From positions 310,001-374,000 of the forward strand of contig NZ_CAKZHQ010000002.1 of NCBI RefSeq assembly GCF_936925435.1: 64,000 nucleotides of DNA. The letters are read 5' to 3'. Positions 55,310 through 63,725 of the stretch are shown piece by piece; position 1 is the stretch's first letter, and each line of letters begins with the position of its first letter. This DNA comes from an uncultured Ramlibacter sp. (GTDB lineage: Bacteria; Pseudomonadota; Gammaproteobacteria; Burkholderiales; Burkholderiaceae_C). The translations under genes were made by a program, and so were the position numbers. The notes beneath the pieces are model-generated. The model was not told the DNA's origin and searched no databases. It was given only the letters and a program-made list of their open reading frames with translations.

Positions 55310-56011
55310 TCAGTCCCAGCCCATCGCCATGAGCGAGCGCGTCTCTGCCACTGCGACTTCCCACAATGCCGCGGTGTCGGCGTCGGGGCGCTGGTAGAGG
55401 CCGCCAAAATTGCCGTCACCGATCAACAGTTTCTTGGCGCCCGGATCGAGGCGCTGGAAGCGCTCGAGATCGACCATGGCCTTGGCCTCCTGGGGCTGTT
55501 CGGCCCCTGCAACGCGCGTCCAGGGAAAATTTTCCATCCATGAGGCGTGGGAAGCGACCGGATCGATGGTCTTGAGCTTGGCCATGGTCGCAGGCGCGTT
55601 CCACCAGTTGTGCCACTTCACCTGGACGCCCCGGTTGCGGTCCAGCCATTCCAGGATCGCGCCGTGGGCCGGCCCGTTGCCGCCGTGCCCGTTGACAATG
55701 ACGATCTGCGTGAATCCGCTGCGCACCATGCTGTCGAGCACGTCGCAGACCAGCGCGCAAAACGTGGACAGTTTCAGGGTCACGGTCCCCGCGTAGTCGA
55801 CAAAGCTGGGCGTGAAGCCGTAGGCGATGACCGGGAAAACCGGGATGCCCAGCGGTTCGGCAGCTTCGACCGCAACCCGTTCCGACAGGATGACGTCCAC
55901 ACACAGGCTCAGGTGCGCATGCTGTTCGGTCGAGCCAATGGGCAGCACGGCGCGGCGGTCCTTCTTGACGTGCTCCTCGACCTGCATCCAGTTCATTTCA
56001 GCGATACGCAT
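55310..56011 (-). CDS. creatininase-family amidohydrolase
   Basis: 233-residue metal-dependent hydrolase of the creatininase fold, which opens cyclic or linear amides. Metal-binding residues are recognisable: Glu29, His31 and Asp39 region in GSTEQHAHLSLCVD, the NGHGGN loop near 126, and Glu in HASWMENFPW. It is somewhat shorter than creatinine amidohydrolase itself, and the family includes many amidases of unknown substrate. It sits between marR and the importer genes, so it probably acts on the imported compound. Confidence 0.9.
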   Translation of the reverse strand: MRIAEMNWMQVEEHVKKDRRAVLPIGSTEQHAHLSLCVDVILSERVAVEAAEPLGIPVFPVIAYGFTPSFVDYAGTVTLKLSTFCALVCDVLDSMVRSGFTQIVIVNGHGGNGPAHGAILEWLDRNRGVQVKWHNWWNAPATMAKLKTIDPVASHASWMENFPWTRVAGAEQPQEAKAMVDLERFQRLDPGAKKLLIGDGNFGGLYQRPDADTAALWEVAVAETRSLMAMGWD

Positions 56012-56023
56012 GGTTTGTCTCCA

Positions 56024-56614
56024 TCAGGAAGTTGGGGCGGGATTTGCGCTTGCGCGATCATCGACCGCCCCGTCGAACATGGCCAGGACGACCTTGGCCA
56101 TCAAGGCCGACAGCGTCTCCTGTTCCACCAGGCTCAGTGGGGCGAGCATCTCGGCCTCGAGAGCGCGAAAGCGTGGCATGGCCTTGTCGAGCACTGCGCG
56201 CCCCTTGGGAGTCAGGCTGAGTTTTTGCTGGCGGCGGTCGGTTGCGCCCTCCATCCGCCGGATCAGCCCCAGCTTGGCTATCCGGTTGACTGCGCGGCTC
56301 AAGGTGTTTTTCGGAAAAGCAGTGGAGTTTGCAATTTCGCTCGCCGTGACGCCGTCCATGATGCCCAGGCAGTAGACCACCACGAACTCCGGCCGCGAGA
56401 GGCCGAATTCCTGTTCGACCCAGCCGTACAGCGGCGTGTTGTAGCGAAGGCTCAGGTAGTTGAAGCGGGCCGAAAAGCCGCAGGGATTGCGCCACAGGCG
56501 CGCATGCGTGAAGGCGTCGAGTGGATGGCGCCCGAGCAACTGCGCGCCACTGTCTCCGGCGGCTTGCGTGGGGCCTCCATTCGACGGGGCCAGAAGATCG
56601 GTATTTGGTTCCAA
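56024..56614 (-). CDS. MarR-family transcriptional regulator
   Basis: 196-residue MarR protein with a winged helix (SRPEFVVVYCLGIMDGVTASEIAN, FPKNTLSRAVNRIAKLGLI, wing RRMEGATDRRQQKLSLT). An in-frame stop lies just upstream and the first usable codon is TTG at 56614; the conserved region begins near residue 40, so translation may start further in. It is divergent from the binding-protein gene and expected to control both units. A palindrome overlaps its own start. Confidence 0.9.
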   Translation of the reverse strand: MEPNTDLLAPSNGGPTQAAGDSGAQLLGRHPLDAFTHARLWRNPCGFSARFNYLSLRYNTPLYGWVEQEFGLSRPEFVVVYCLGIMDGVTASEIANSTAFPKNTLSRAVNRIAKLGLIRRMEGATDRRQQKLSLTPKGRAVLDKAMPRFRALEAEMLAPLSLVEQETLSALMAKVVLAMFDGAVDDRASANPAPTS

Positions 56615-56621
56615 CTAGAAC
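56608..56621. promoter_or_regulatory. candidate MarR operator palindrome
   Basis: GTTC and GAAC arms (56608-56611, 56618-56621) flank six bases at the very start of the marR gene, inside the AT-rich intergenic region. Size and place fit autoregulation. The site is short and could be chance. Confidence 0.35.
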
Positions 56622-56703
56622 AGTCTTTTATCTTTGTTGGGCGATGCTAGCAAATCACCAATGGCAATAAGCAAAGATTTGTGCAAACCAGTTCCATAAG
56701 GTA

Positions 56704-56732
56704 TTGACGAGTTTATCCGCGAAGCATTAAAT
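56704..56732 (+). promoter_or_regulatory. sigma70-like promoter for the binding-protein operon
   Basis: TTGACG (56704-56709, five of six consensus bases), a 17-base spacer and TTAAAT (56727-56732, four of six). Predicted start is about 56739, 46 bases before the binding-protein ATG. It lies in the AT-rich marR/binding-protein intergenic region. Confidence 0.6.
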
Positions 56733-56784
56733 CTGTCCTGCAAGGCAAGCGGTTGGCGCGGTGCCGGCTTCAGGGGATTTCTCA

Positions 56785-58356
56785 ATGCGCTCTTTCTTCA
56801 CAGGCCTGCTGTGTGCCACAGTGCTGGCCGCTCCGGCCTTGGCCCAGACTCTCACCATCGGCGTGCGTGGCGGGCCCGACTCCATCGACCCGCACTTCAC
56901 GGCCACCGGCACCCATGCGGAGGCGCTCAAGCATGTGTTCGACACGCTGGTCTGGTCCGGCGACGGCCTGGAATTGCAGCCGCGCCTTGCAGAGAGCTGG
57001 AAAGTCATCAACGACAACACCTGGGAGTTCAAGCTGCGCCGCGGCGTGAAGTTCCACGACGGCTCCGATTTCACGGCGCAGGACGTCAAGTTTTCGATCG
57101 AGCGCGTGCCTGTGGTCTCCGGCCCCAATCCCACCACGATCTACGTGCGCCGGGTCAAGGACGTCAAGATCATTGACACCCACACGCTGCTGGTCATCAC
57201 CGATGGCGCCGCGCCCACTTTGCCCAACGACTTCATCCGCCTGTTCATCGTGTCGGCCAAGGCCGCGGCCGGCCTGACCAAGGACACCGCCAACGAGGCT
57301 TTCAACTCCGGCAAGGCGGCCATCGGCACGGGCCCCTACAAGTACGTGTCATGGCAGCCCAAGGGCGACCTGGTCCTGGCCCGCAACGACAGCTACTGGG
57401 GTCCCAAGGAGCCATGGGCCCGCCATGTGCGCAAGGAGATCCCCAACGACGCCTCACGCGTCGCGCAGCTCAAGGCAGGACAGCTCGACCTGATCACACG
57501 GGTCCCGGCCACCGACCTCGCCACCTTGCAGCGCGATCCGAAGATCGCCGTCCAGACAATCGACACGGTCTACGTGTTCAACCTCGAGATGGACCTGCGC
57601 GACAAGGCGCCCACGGTGACGGCCAAGGACGGCTCCGCGCTTGCCAAGAACCCCTTGCAGGATCTGCGTGTGCGCGAAGCCATCGACCTGGCCATCGACC
57701 GCAAGGCGCTGGCCGAGGTGGCGATGGAAGGCCTGGGCAAGCCGGCCAGCCAGCTGGTGACGCCCTCGATCTTCGGCTACAACAAGAATCTCGGCGAGCG
57801 CAAGTACGATCCGGCGGCGGCCCGCAAGCTGCTGGCCGATGCCGGCTATCCCAACGGCTTCAAGCTGCAGCTGTCGTTCACGGCGGACCGCCTGCCGGGT
57901 GACCGCCAGGTCGGCACGTCGATCGCCCAGATGCTGGCCGCGGTCGGCATCGACGCCCAGCCCAATGCCCAGCCTGCAGCCGTGTTCTTCCCCGCGCGCA
58001 CCCGGGGCGACTATTCCGTGTCCATGTCCGGCTGGGGAACGCTGACCGGCGAGGCGCACTACACCCTGTCCTCGCTGGCCCACTCCAATGACAAGGACAA
58101 GAAGATGGGCGCCTTCAACGTCCTGAACTACAAGAACCCCGTGATGGACAAGCTGCTCCAGGATGCCGCCATCGAGATGGACATCGCCAAACGCCGCAAG
58201 TACCTGGAAGACGCCAACGCCCTGCTCGAAAAGGACCGCCAGCGCCTGCCTATCGTCGCGGTGGGTTCGGCCTGGGCCATGCAAAAAGGCAAGTTCACGA
58301 TCAAGCCACGGGTGGACGAAGACACTCTGGCCATGAACATCAAGCCGGGCAAGTAA
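56785..58356 (+). CDS. ABC transporter substrate-binding protein, family 5 (DppA/OppA/GsiB-like)
   Basis: Periplasmic receptor for the divergent importer. The ATG at 56785 follows an AGGGG ribosome-binding sequence and gives 523 residues with a signal peptide (RSFFTGLLCATVLAAPALAQ). Family-5 motifs are present: LQPRLAESWKVINDNTWEFKLR, VKFHDGSDFTAQDVKFSIER and GTGPYKYVSW. Length is normal. It begins a coupled four-gene plus-strand operon. The ligand is unknown; glutathione- or dipeptide-like compounds are the best guess from the next gene. Confidence 0.93.
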   Translation: MRSFFTGLLCATVLAAPALAQTLTIGVRGGPDSIDPHFTATGTHAEALKHVFDTLVWSGDGLELQPRLAESWKVINDNTWEFKLRRGVKFHDGSDFTAQDVKFSIERVPVVSGPNPTTIYVRRVKDVKIIDTHTLLVITDGAAPTLPNDFIRLFIVSAKAAAGLTKDTANEAFNSGKAAIGTGPYKYVSWQPKGDLVLARNDSYWGPKEPWARHVRKEIPNDASRVAQLKAGQLDLITRVPATDLATLQRDPKIAVQTIDTVYVFNLEMDLRDKAPTVTAKDGSALAKNPLQDLRVREAIDLAIDRKALAEVAMEGLGKPASQLVTPSIFGYNKNLGERKYDPAAARKLLADAGYPNGFKLQLSFTADRLPGDRQVGTSIAQMLAAVGIDAQPNAQPAAVFFPARTRGDYSVSMSGWGTLTGEAHYTLSSLAHSNDKDKKMGAFNVLNYKNPVMDKLLQDAAIEMDIAKRRKYLEDANALLEKDRQRLPIVAVGSAWAMQKGKFTIKPRVDEDTLAMNIKPGK

Positions 58357-59313
58357 GTGGCCGCCGGCATTGCGATCGGCCTGCACGGGGGTTGCGGCAC
58401 GCTCGATCCAGGCCTTCTGAGCGAGGCTGAATGGGAAGAGAGCCGCGCGCATATGGCCAAGGCGTTGCGCGCCGGCTGGCAGGTGCTCAAGGCAGGTGGC
58501 AGCGCCCTCGACGCGGTGCAAGCCAGTGTGGTGGTGATGGAAGACAGCCCGCACTTCAACGCGGGACACGGCGCCGCACTGACCGAGAACGCGCAGCATG
58601 AGCTGGACGCGTCCATCATGGACGGCGCATCGCTGGCGGCCGGAGCGGTGTGCACGGTGCGCCGTATCCGCAACCCGGTGCTGGCCGCGCGGGCGGTCCT
58701 GGACAGCGGGCAGGCTGTGTTGCTTTCGGGACCGGCGGCCGACGACTTCGCGCAGAGCCGGGGCCTGGCCATGGTGGATCCGGCCTACTTCACCACGCAG
58801 CGCCGCGTGGACGCGCTCAGGTCGCTGCAGGCGCGCGCCGCCACCGGCGCCTTCGTCCCCGCTTCCGAAGCCGAAAAGCACGGAACCGTGGGCGCCGTTG
58901 CCCGCGACATGCAGGGCCACCTGGCGGCAGCCACCTCCACCGGCGGCTTCAACAACAAGCCCTCCGGGCGGGTCGGCGACAGCCCCATCATCGGTGCGGG
59001 AACCTACGCGAAAGACGGTGTCTGCGCCGTTTCATGCACGGGCCAGGGCGAAATTTTCATCCGGCGCGTCGCCGCCTACGATCTGGCGGCCCGCATCAGC
59101 TACGCGCATCAGACGCTGGCGGCTGCCGCCGATGCGCTGGTGTTCGACACGCTCGCCAGCCATTCCATCGGCGCCGGACTTATTGCGCTGGGTGCCAGCG
59201 GCGAGCCGGTCGCGCCCTACAACACCCTGGGCATGTACCGCGGCTGGATCAGCACCGACGGCCAGTTGACGGTGGCCACCCACCGTGCGCTGCATGCCAT
59301 GGGACCCGCCTGA
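58357..59313 (+). CDS. isoaspartyl peptidase/L-asparaginase (Ntn hydrolase)
   Basis: 318-residue Ntn-type plant-like asparaginase that autocleaves before Thr177 (KHGTVGAVA) and hydrolyses isoaspartyl dipeptides or asparagine-like amides. The N-terminal GLHGGCGTLDP and FNAGHGAALTENAQHELDASIMDG motifs are intact. GTG start directly follows the binding-protein stop (TAAGTG). In E. coli the homologue iaaA precedes the gsiABCD glutathione importer genes, so pairing with a peptide-type importer recurs here. Confidence 0.92.
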   Translation: MAAGIAIGLHGGCGTLDPGLLSEAEWEESRAHMAKALRAGWQVLKAGGSALDAVQASVVVMEDSPHFNAGHGAALTENAQHELDASIMDGASLAAGAVCTVRRIRNPVLAARAVLDSGQAVLLSGPAADDFAQSRGLAMVDPAYFTTQRRVDALRSLQARAATGAFVPASEAEKHGTVGAVARDMQGHLAAATSTGGFNNKPSGRVGDSPIIGAGTYAKDGVCAVSCTGQGEIFIRRVAAYDLAARISYAHQTLAAAADALVFDTLASHSIGAGLIALGASGEPVAPYNTLGMYRGWISTDGQLTVATHRALHAMGPA

Positions 59314-60368
59314 TGCGGCAAGACGCCCCTATCCTGATCTGGGGTGCGGGCGCCATCGGCGGCGTGCTCGGCGCGTACTGGGCCCGCGCAGGCGTGCCGG
59401 TGCTGATGGTCGACACCGTGGCCGACCATGTCCAGGCCTGCCGCAGCAGCGGCTTGTCCATCACTGGCCCGGTGGAGCAGTTCCGTCAGCTTGTGCCAGC
59501 CGTGACGCCGCAGGAACTGCAAGGCCAGTATCCGGTGATCGTGCTGGCCGTGAAGGCCCAGGCGACCGAGGCCGCGCTTGAGATGCTCCAACCCCATCTG
59601 GCGCCCGACGGCTACGTGCTGTCGGCGCAGAACGGCCTGAACGAGCTGGTGATTGCGCGGACGGTCGGTGCACAGCGCACCATGGGCTGCTTCGTCAACT
59701 TCGGCGCCGATTGGCTGGGTCCAGGCGAGATCCTGTTTGGCAACCGCGCCGCCGTTGTCGTGGGCGAGATCGACGGCAGCGTGCGCGAGCGCAGCAGGCA
59801 GATGCACGCGCTCTTGTCGATTTTCGAGCCGCAGGCCGTGCTGACAGACAACATCTGGGGCTACCTCTGGGGCAAGCTGGCCTATGGCGCCATGCTGTTT
59901 GCCACCGCGCTCACCGACGACTCCATGACGGGCAACTTTGCCGACCCGCGGCGCTTCCCCGTGTTCGATCAGCTGGCCCGGGAGGTGATGGCCGTCGCAT
60001 CGGCGCGCGGTGTGCGCCCTGTCGGCTTCAACGGCTTCGATCCGGCCTGCTTCGCACCCGGCGCAGGCGAAGCCGGCGCCCGTGCCTCGATCGCAGCCCT
60101 GGCTGAATTCAACCGGACGACCGCCAAGACCCATTCCGGCATCCACCGCGACCTGGCGATCCGCAAACGCAAGACCGAGATCGACCCACAGATCGGCGTC
60201 ATCGCCACACTCGGGCGCGAAGCGGGAATTGCGACGCCGGCCATCGCCTGCCTGGTCGAGCTGATCCACGCGATTGAAGACGGACGCCTGCCCCTGGCCT
60301 ATTCGACCTTCGAAGTCCTGCTTGCCACCTGTCTTGCGCAGTCCGCAGAGCCTGCCACTCCAGCATGA
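59313..60368 (+). CDS. 2-dehydropantoate 2-reductase family (ApbA/PanE-like)
   Basis: 351-residue ketopantoate-reductase-like oxidoreductase with the nucleotide-binding GAGAIGG (11-17), AVKAQATEAAL and a C-terminal helical domain (WGKLAYGAMLFATAL, KTHSGIHRDLAIRKRKTEID). It is longer than E. coli PanE (about 300), and catabolic rather than coenzyme-A synthetic context suggests a paralogue acting on another 2-oxo/2-hydroxy acid. Its start overlaps the previous stop by one base and its stop overlaps the SDR start by 4. Confidence 0.88.
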   Translation: MRQDAPILIWGAGAIGGVLGAYWARAGVPVLMVDTVADHVQACRSSGLSITGPVEQFRQLVPAVTPQELQGQYPVIVLAVKAQATEAALEMLQPHLAPDGYVLSAQNGLNELVIARTVGAQRTMGCFVNFGADWLGPGEILFGNRAAVVVGEIDGSVRERSRQMHALLSIFEPQAVLTDNIWGYLWGKLAYGAMLFATALTDDSMTGNFADPRRFPVFDQLAREVMAVASARGVRPVGFNGFDPACFAPGAGEAGARASIAALAEFNRTTAKTHSGIHRDLAIRKRKTEIDPQIGVIATLGREAGIATPAIACLVELIHAIEDGRLPLAYSTFEVLLATCLAQSAEPATPA

Positions 60369-61132
60369 AAATCGACTTCTCCGGCAAGACGGTTGTGGTG
60401 ACGGGTGCGGCCCACGGATTTGGCCGTGCCATCTGCCTGGCCTTCGCCCAAACTGGCGCCCAGGTCTGGGCCCTGGACGTGCTCGAGGACGAACTGGCCG
60501 AGACGGGGCGCCTGTGCCGCGAAGCGGGAGCGCGCTGCGAAACGCGTTCGATCGACATCACGCAAGCGTCCGCAGTGAAGGCCCTGGTCGATGAAGTCTG
60601 CAGCGTCAGCGGGCATGTGGACGTGCTGGTGAACAACGCAGGGGGCGTGCTGGGACAGGTGGGCCAGCCGCTGGAGTCCGTCACCCCGCAGCAGTGGAAC
60701 TCCATTTTTGCCGTCAATTTGAGCGGTGCGTTCTACCTGTGCCAGGCGGTGGCCCCTGGCATGAAGGCCGCCGGCGCGGGCCGCATCGTCAATATCGCCA
60801 GTGGCGCCGGCCTGACGGTCAGCCTGACCGGCATCCAGGCCTATGCAGCGGCGAAAGCCGGCCTGATCAGCCTGACGCGGCAGCTAGCTCACGAGCTCGG
60901 CGAGTGGGGCATCACGGTCAATTGCATTGCGCCGGGCTTCGTCCGGTCCAACCCCAACACCGAACGGCAATGGCAGGCCATGGGCAGCGCCGGTCAGCAA
61001 GCGCTCTTGAACGGCATCGCGCTCAAGCGGCTGGGCACAGCGGACGACATCGCCTCCGGCGTGCTGTTTTTTGCCTCGGACCATGCCGGCTGGATCAGCG
61101 GCCAGACGATTTCCATCGACGGCGGTAAATGA
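60365..61132 (+). CDS. short-chain dehydrogenase/reductase
   Basis: 255-residue classical SDR with TGAAHGFG (13-20), NNAG (90-93) and Ser146, Tyr160 and Lys164 in NIASGAG and YAAAKAG. It has the usual C-terminal GQTISIDGGK. An Asp at the end of beta-2 (ALDVLEDE) suggests NAD(H) preference. It is last in the operon; the substrate is unknown. Confidence 0.9.
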   Translation: MKIDFSGKTVVVTGAAHGFGRAICLAFAQTGAQVWALDVLEDELAETGRLCREAGARCETRSIDITQASAVKALVDEVCSVSGHVDVLVNNAGGVLGQVGQPLESVTPQQWNSIFAVNLSGAFYLCQAVAPGMKAAGAGRIVNIASGAGLTVSLTGIQAYAAAKAGLISLTRQLAHELGEWGITVNCIAPGFVRSNPNTERQWQAMGSAGQQALLNGIALKRLGTADDIASGVLFFASDHAGWISGQTISIDGGK

Positions 61133-61205
61133 GCGGTCACTGTCAGGCCGGTGACTGTCATCGCCCCGATATTGGCCTGCCCCCGTGGCTGCGTCTGCAG
61201 AACAG

Positions 61206-61760
61206 CTACAGAGCGATGCGGAACCGCAGCTCGCGGCCGCCGCCCAGGGACGCCAGTTTTTCGAATTCCTCGACCAGCACGCCGCCGTTGGCCAGGATCA
61301 CTTGTTGCGAGGCCGTGTTCTCCGGCGAGGTTGTGATCTCCACCTGCAGCAGGCCGCGGTGGCGCGCTTGCGGCAGCAGCAGCGCGAGCGCACGCGTGGC
61401 GTAGCCCCGTCGCTGCTTCCACGGCACAACGCTGTAGCCGATGTGGCCCAGGCAGTAGTCCGGCAGCGCGCCGCCCGCCAGCGGGGGCCAGCGTAGCTGG
61501 ATGCTGCCGCAAAACTCGCCGTCCCACAGCCACTTGCGATAGCCGGGAAGCCGCGGCACCACCGTGCCGTCCGGCAGCTTGACCCCGGCGCCACCGCCCT
61601 CGAAGTTCACGATCCGCTGAAAGTAGGCGTCGGGATTGTTCTGGATGGCAGCGAGTTCTTCCTGGGCCACCTGCGGCCGCAGGTTGTTCGGCGACCAGCC
61701 GCGCCGCAACGCATCGCAGTACGAGCGCAGGTATTCAGGTTCGGGCCAGACCAGTTCCAT
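61206..61760 (-). CDS. GNAT-family N-acetyltransferase
   Basis: 184-residue acetyltransferase with the acetyl-CoA-binding region (LGHIGYSVVPWKQRRGYATRALALLL) and ASQQVILANGGVLVEE. The ATG at 61760 starts MELVWPEPEYLRSYCDALRRG, typical of this subgroup; a longer reading would extend into the right direct repeat. It converges on the SDR gene with a 73-base gap. The acceptor substrate is unknown. Confidence 0.88.
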   Translation of the reverse strand: MELVWPEPEYLRSYCDALRRGWSPNNLRPQVAQEELAAIQNNPDAYFQRIVNFEGGGAGVKLPDGTVVPRLPGYRKWLWDGEFCGSIQLRWPPLAGGALPDYCLGHIGYSVVPWKQRRGYATRALALLLPQARHRGLLQVEITTSPENTASQQVILANGGVLVEEFEKLASLGGGRELRFRIAL

Positions 61761-61802
61761 GGCCCGATTCTCCAACACGCGAGTAGACTGCCGTTTTTCA
61801 GC

Positions 61803-61880
61803 TCGAACTGTGGGGGGCCGGGGTGCGGGACAAGGCCGCAAGAGACCCGCTCTAGCGCGCCGCCGTCAGCTGGCGATCGA
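61803..61880. repeat. right copy of ~78-bp direct repeat (pbpC-end remnant plus hydrolase end)
   Basis: Plus strand reads LELWGAGVRDKAARDPL and stop, a degenerate copy of the PBP1C C-terminus without the rest of the gene. The minus strand is the true C-terminus of the hydrolase (DRQLTAAR). The stops overlap in CTAG (61852-61855). It pairs with 43445-43522. Confidence 0.9.
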
Positions 61881-62697
61881 TCCAGGCCTGGGTGTCGGCC
61901 ATCACGCCTTCCTTGCCCAGGTCGTTGAACAGGTCATGGAAGTGACCGTCATACAGCTTGAGCGTCTTGTCGCTGGAGCCCACCGTGTCGAAGAAAAACT
62001 GGCTGCCGCGCGGCACGGTCGCTTTGTCCACCGTGCCATGCATGATCAGCACAGGCAGGCTCATGCGCGGAAATTCCTTCCTGAGCCGTTCATCCGCGCG
62101 CACCAGGGCCGCAACGGTGCTGGCGGGCTGGACTTCGCCGGCAATCAGCGGATCGCTGTTCAAGGCCTGTACCGCCTGCGGGTCGCGCGAAAAGTCCTCG
62201 TTCTTCAATTTCAGCACCGGCAGATGCGGCGCTACGTGGCTGATGGCCTTGATCGCGCCCAGGGCGAAGTCCGGCGCCGGCACCTCGAACGCAAAGCTCT
62301 CGCAGATCAGGCCAGCCAGTTCGGCCTGCTTGTCCAGCGTGTAGATGCACGAGACCACCCCACCCGCGCTGTGGCCCAGCAGGAACACCGGCAGTCCCGG
62401 CTCCCCCTGCTTGGCGATCGCCACCAGGCGGCTGACGTCGTCGGCATAGTCATCGACACTTTCCACATAGAAGCGCTCGCCCTCCGAGCGGCCGCGGCCG
62501 CGCAGGTCAATGGCGTAGACCGCCAGGCCGGCGGCGGCGAACTGCTGCGCCACCCACAGGTACTGGCCGCCATGCGAATTGACGCCGTGGCAGATGACCA
62601 CCACGGCGCGCGCCGGGCCATCGGGCTTCCAGGCGCGGTAGAAGATCCGGACGCCATCCTTGCCGGCAAAGGTGTTCTCACTGGGACTGTTGACCAT
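61852..62697 (-). CDS. alpha/beta hydrolase (monoacylglycerol lipase/lysophospholipase-like)
   Basis: 281-residue serine hydrolase with the oxyanion ICHGVNSHGGQY, DLRGRGRSEG, nucleophile Ser110 in LLGHSAGG, acid Asp in MHGTVDKATVP and His in YDGHFHDLFND. No signal peptide. Its 3' end lies inside the right direct repeat; a short remnant of a homologous 3' end is left beside pbpC at 43498-43522. The gene is followed upstream by another hydrolase 12 bases away. Confidence 0.9.
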   Translation of the reverse strand: MVNSPSENTFAGKDGVRIFYRAWKPDGPARAVVVICHGVNSHGGQYLWVAQQFAAAGLAVYAIDLRGRGRSEGERFYVESVDDYADDVSRLVAIAKQGEPGLPVFLLGHSAGGVVSCIYTLDKQAELAGLICESFAFEVPAPDFALGAIKAISHVAPHLPVLKLKNEDFSRDPQAVQALNSDPLIAGEVQPASTVAALVRADERLRKEFPRMSLPVLIMHGTVDKATVPRGSQFFFDTVGSSDKTLKLYDGHFHDLFNDLGKEGVMADTQAWIDRQLTAAR

Positions 62698-62709
62698 GGC
62701 ATGCTCCGT

Positions 62710-63663
62710 TCAGGACCGCGCGAACGCGAGAAGGTCGGCGTTGAGCTGGTCCTTGCTGGTGTCCCCCAGGCTGTGCGTGCCGCCCGGATAGATCTTCAGC
62801 GTGGCGCCCTTGACCAGCTTGGACGACAGCAGCGCGGAGGCGCCGATGGGTACGATCTGGTCGTCGTCACCGTGGATGATCAGCGTGGGCACGTCGAACT
62901 TTTTCAGGTCGGCCGTGAAGTCCGTTTCCGAGAATGCCTTGATGCAGTCGTAGGCGTTCTTGTGGCCCGACATCATCCCCTGCATCCACCAGGACTGGAT
63001 CAGGCCCTGCGAGACCTTGGCGCCCGGGCGGTTGAAGCCGAAGAAGGGCCCGCTCGCCACGTCCAGGAAGAACTGGGAGCGGTCGGCCAGGTAGGCCTTG
63101 CGAAAGCCATCGAACACATCCATGGGCAGGCCGCCCGGGTTCGCCGCCGTCTTGACCATGATGGGCGGCACCGCCCCCATCAGCACGGCGCGCGCCACGC
63201 GCTTGGTGCCGTGGCGTCCGATGTAACGTGCCACCTCGCCGCCGCCTGTGGAATGGCCGACCATGGTGACGCCCTTGAGGTCCAGCGCCGTGAACAGCTC
63301 GTTGAGGTCGTCGGCGTAGCTGTCCATGTCGTTGCCGTGCCAGGGCTGGCTGGAGCGGCCATGGCCGCGGCGGTCATGGGCAATGCAGCGAAAGCCGTTG
63401 GAAGCCAGATGGAACATCTGCGCCTCCCATGCGTCCGAGCTGAGCGGCCAGCCGTGGCTGAAGCTCACGACCGGGCCAGCGCCCCAATCCTTGTAATAGA
63501 TCTGCGTGCCGTCTTTGGTGGTGAATGTGCTCATGGTTTTCCTTTGCGGGTTGCTGGAGCTGGGATGTGGTTGCGCGGCCATCGCCGCAAACGGGAGGGC
63601 GGCGCCTGCGATCAGCACGCTGCGCCGCAGGATGCGCATGGGGATTTCCGGATTCGGGTTCAT
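62710..63663 (-). CDS. alpha/beta hydrolase (non-heme chloroperoxidase/esterase-like)
   Basis: Serine hydrolase of the cofactor-free haloperoxidase group: [24 protein letters not shown], nucleophile in [12 protein letters not shown], acid in HGDDDQIVP and His in GGTHSLGDT. Two starts are credible. The ATG at 63663 gives a signal-like N-terminus ([21 protein letters not shown]) for export. The ATG at 63534 ([17 protein letters not shown]) has the better AAAGGA ribosome-binding sequence and gives the usual cytosolic enzyme. I list the longer form. Confidence 0.85.
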   Translation of the reverse strand: MNPNPEIPMRILRRSVLIAGAALPFAAMAAQPHPSSSNPQRKTMSTFTTKDGTQIYYKDWGAGPVVSFSHGWPLSSDAWEAQMFHLASNGFRCIAHDRRGHGRSSQPWHGNDMDSYADDLNELFTALDLKGVTMVGHSTGGGEVARYIGRHGTKRVARAVLMGAVPPIMVKTAANPGGLPMDVFDGFRKAYLADRSQFFLDVASGPFFGFNRPGAKVSQGLIQSWWMQGMMSGHKNAYDCIKAFSETDFTADLKKFDVPTLIIHGDDDQIVPIGASALLSSKLVKGATLKIYPGGTHSLGDTSKDQLNADLLAFARS

Positions 63664-63725
63664 TTGCGTATCGTGTGGGGGGCGTGCCTGCCGTGCATCA
63701 GCCGTCGGGGAGAGGTCAGCGTCCC

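Noticed and set aside
61133..61205. GTCAC/GTGAC pair between the SDR and GNAT genes as a terminator
   Set aside because: Arms are only five bases, with no T-run; not distinguishable from chance.
43523..61802. Prophage or insertion-sequence origin of the repeat-flanked block
   Set aside because: No integrase, transposase, phage structural gene or terminal inverted repeat could be found; only the direct repeats support mobility.
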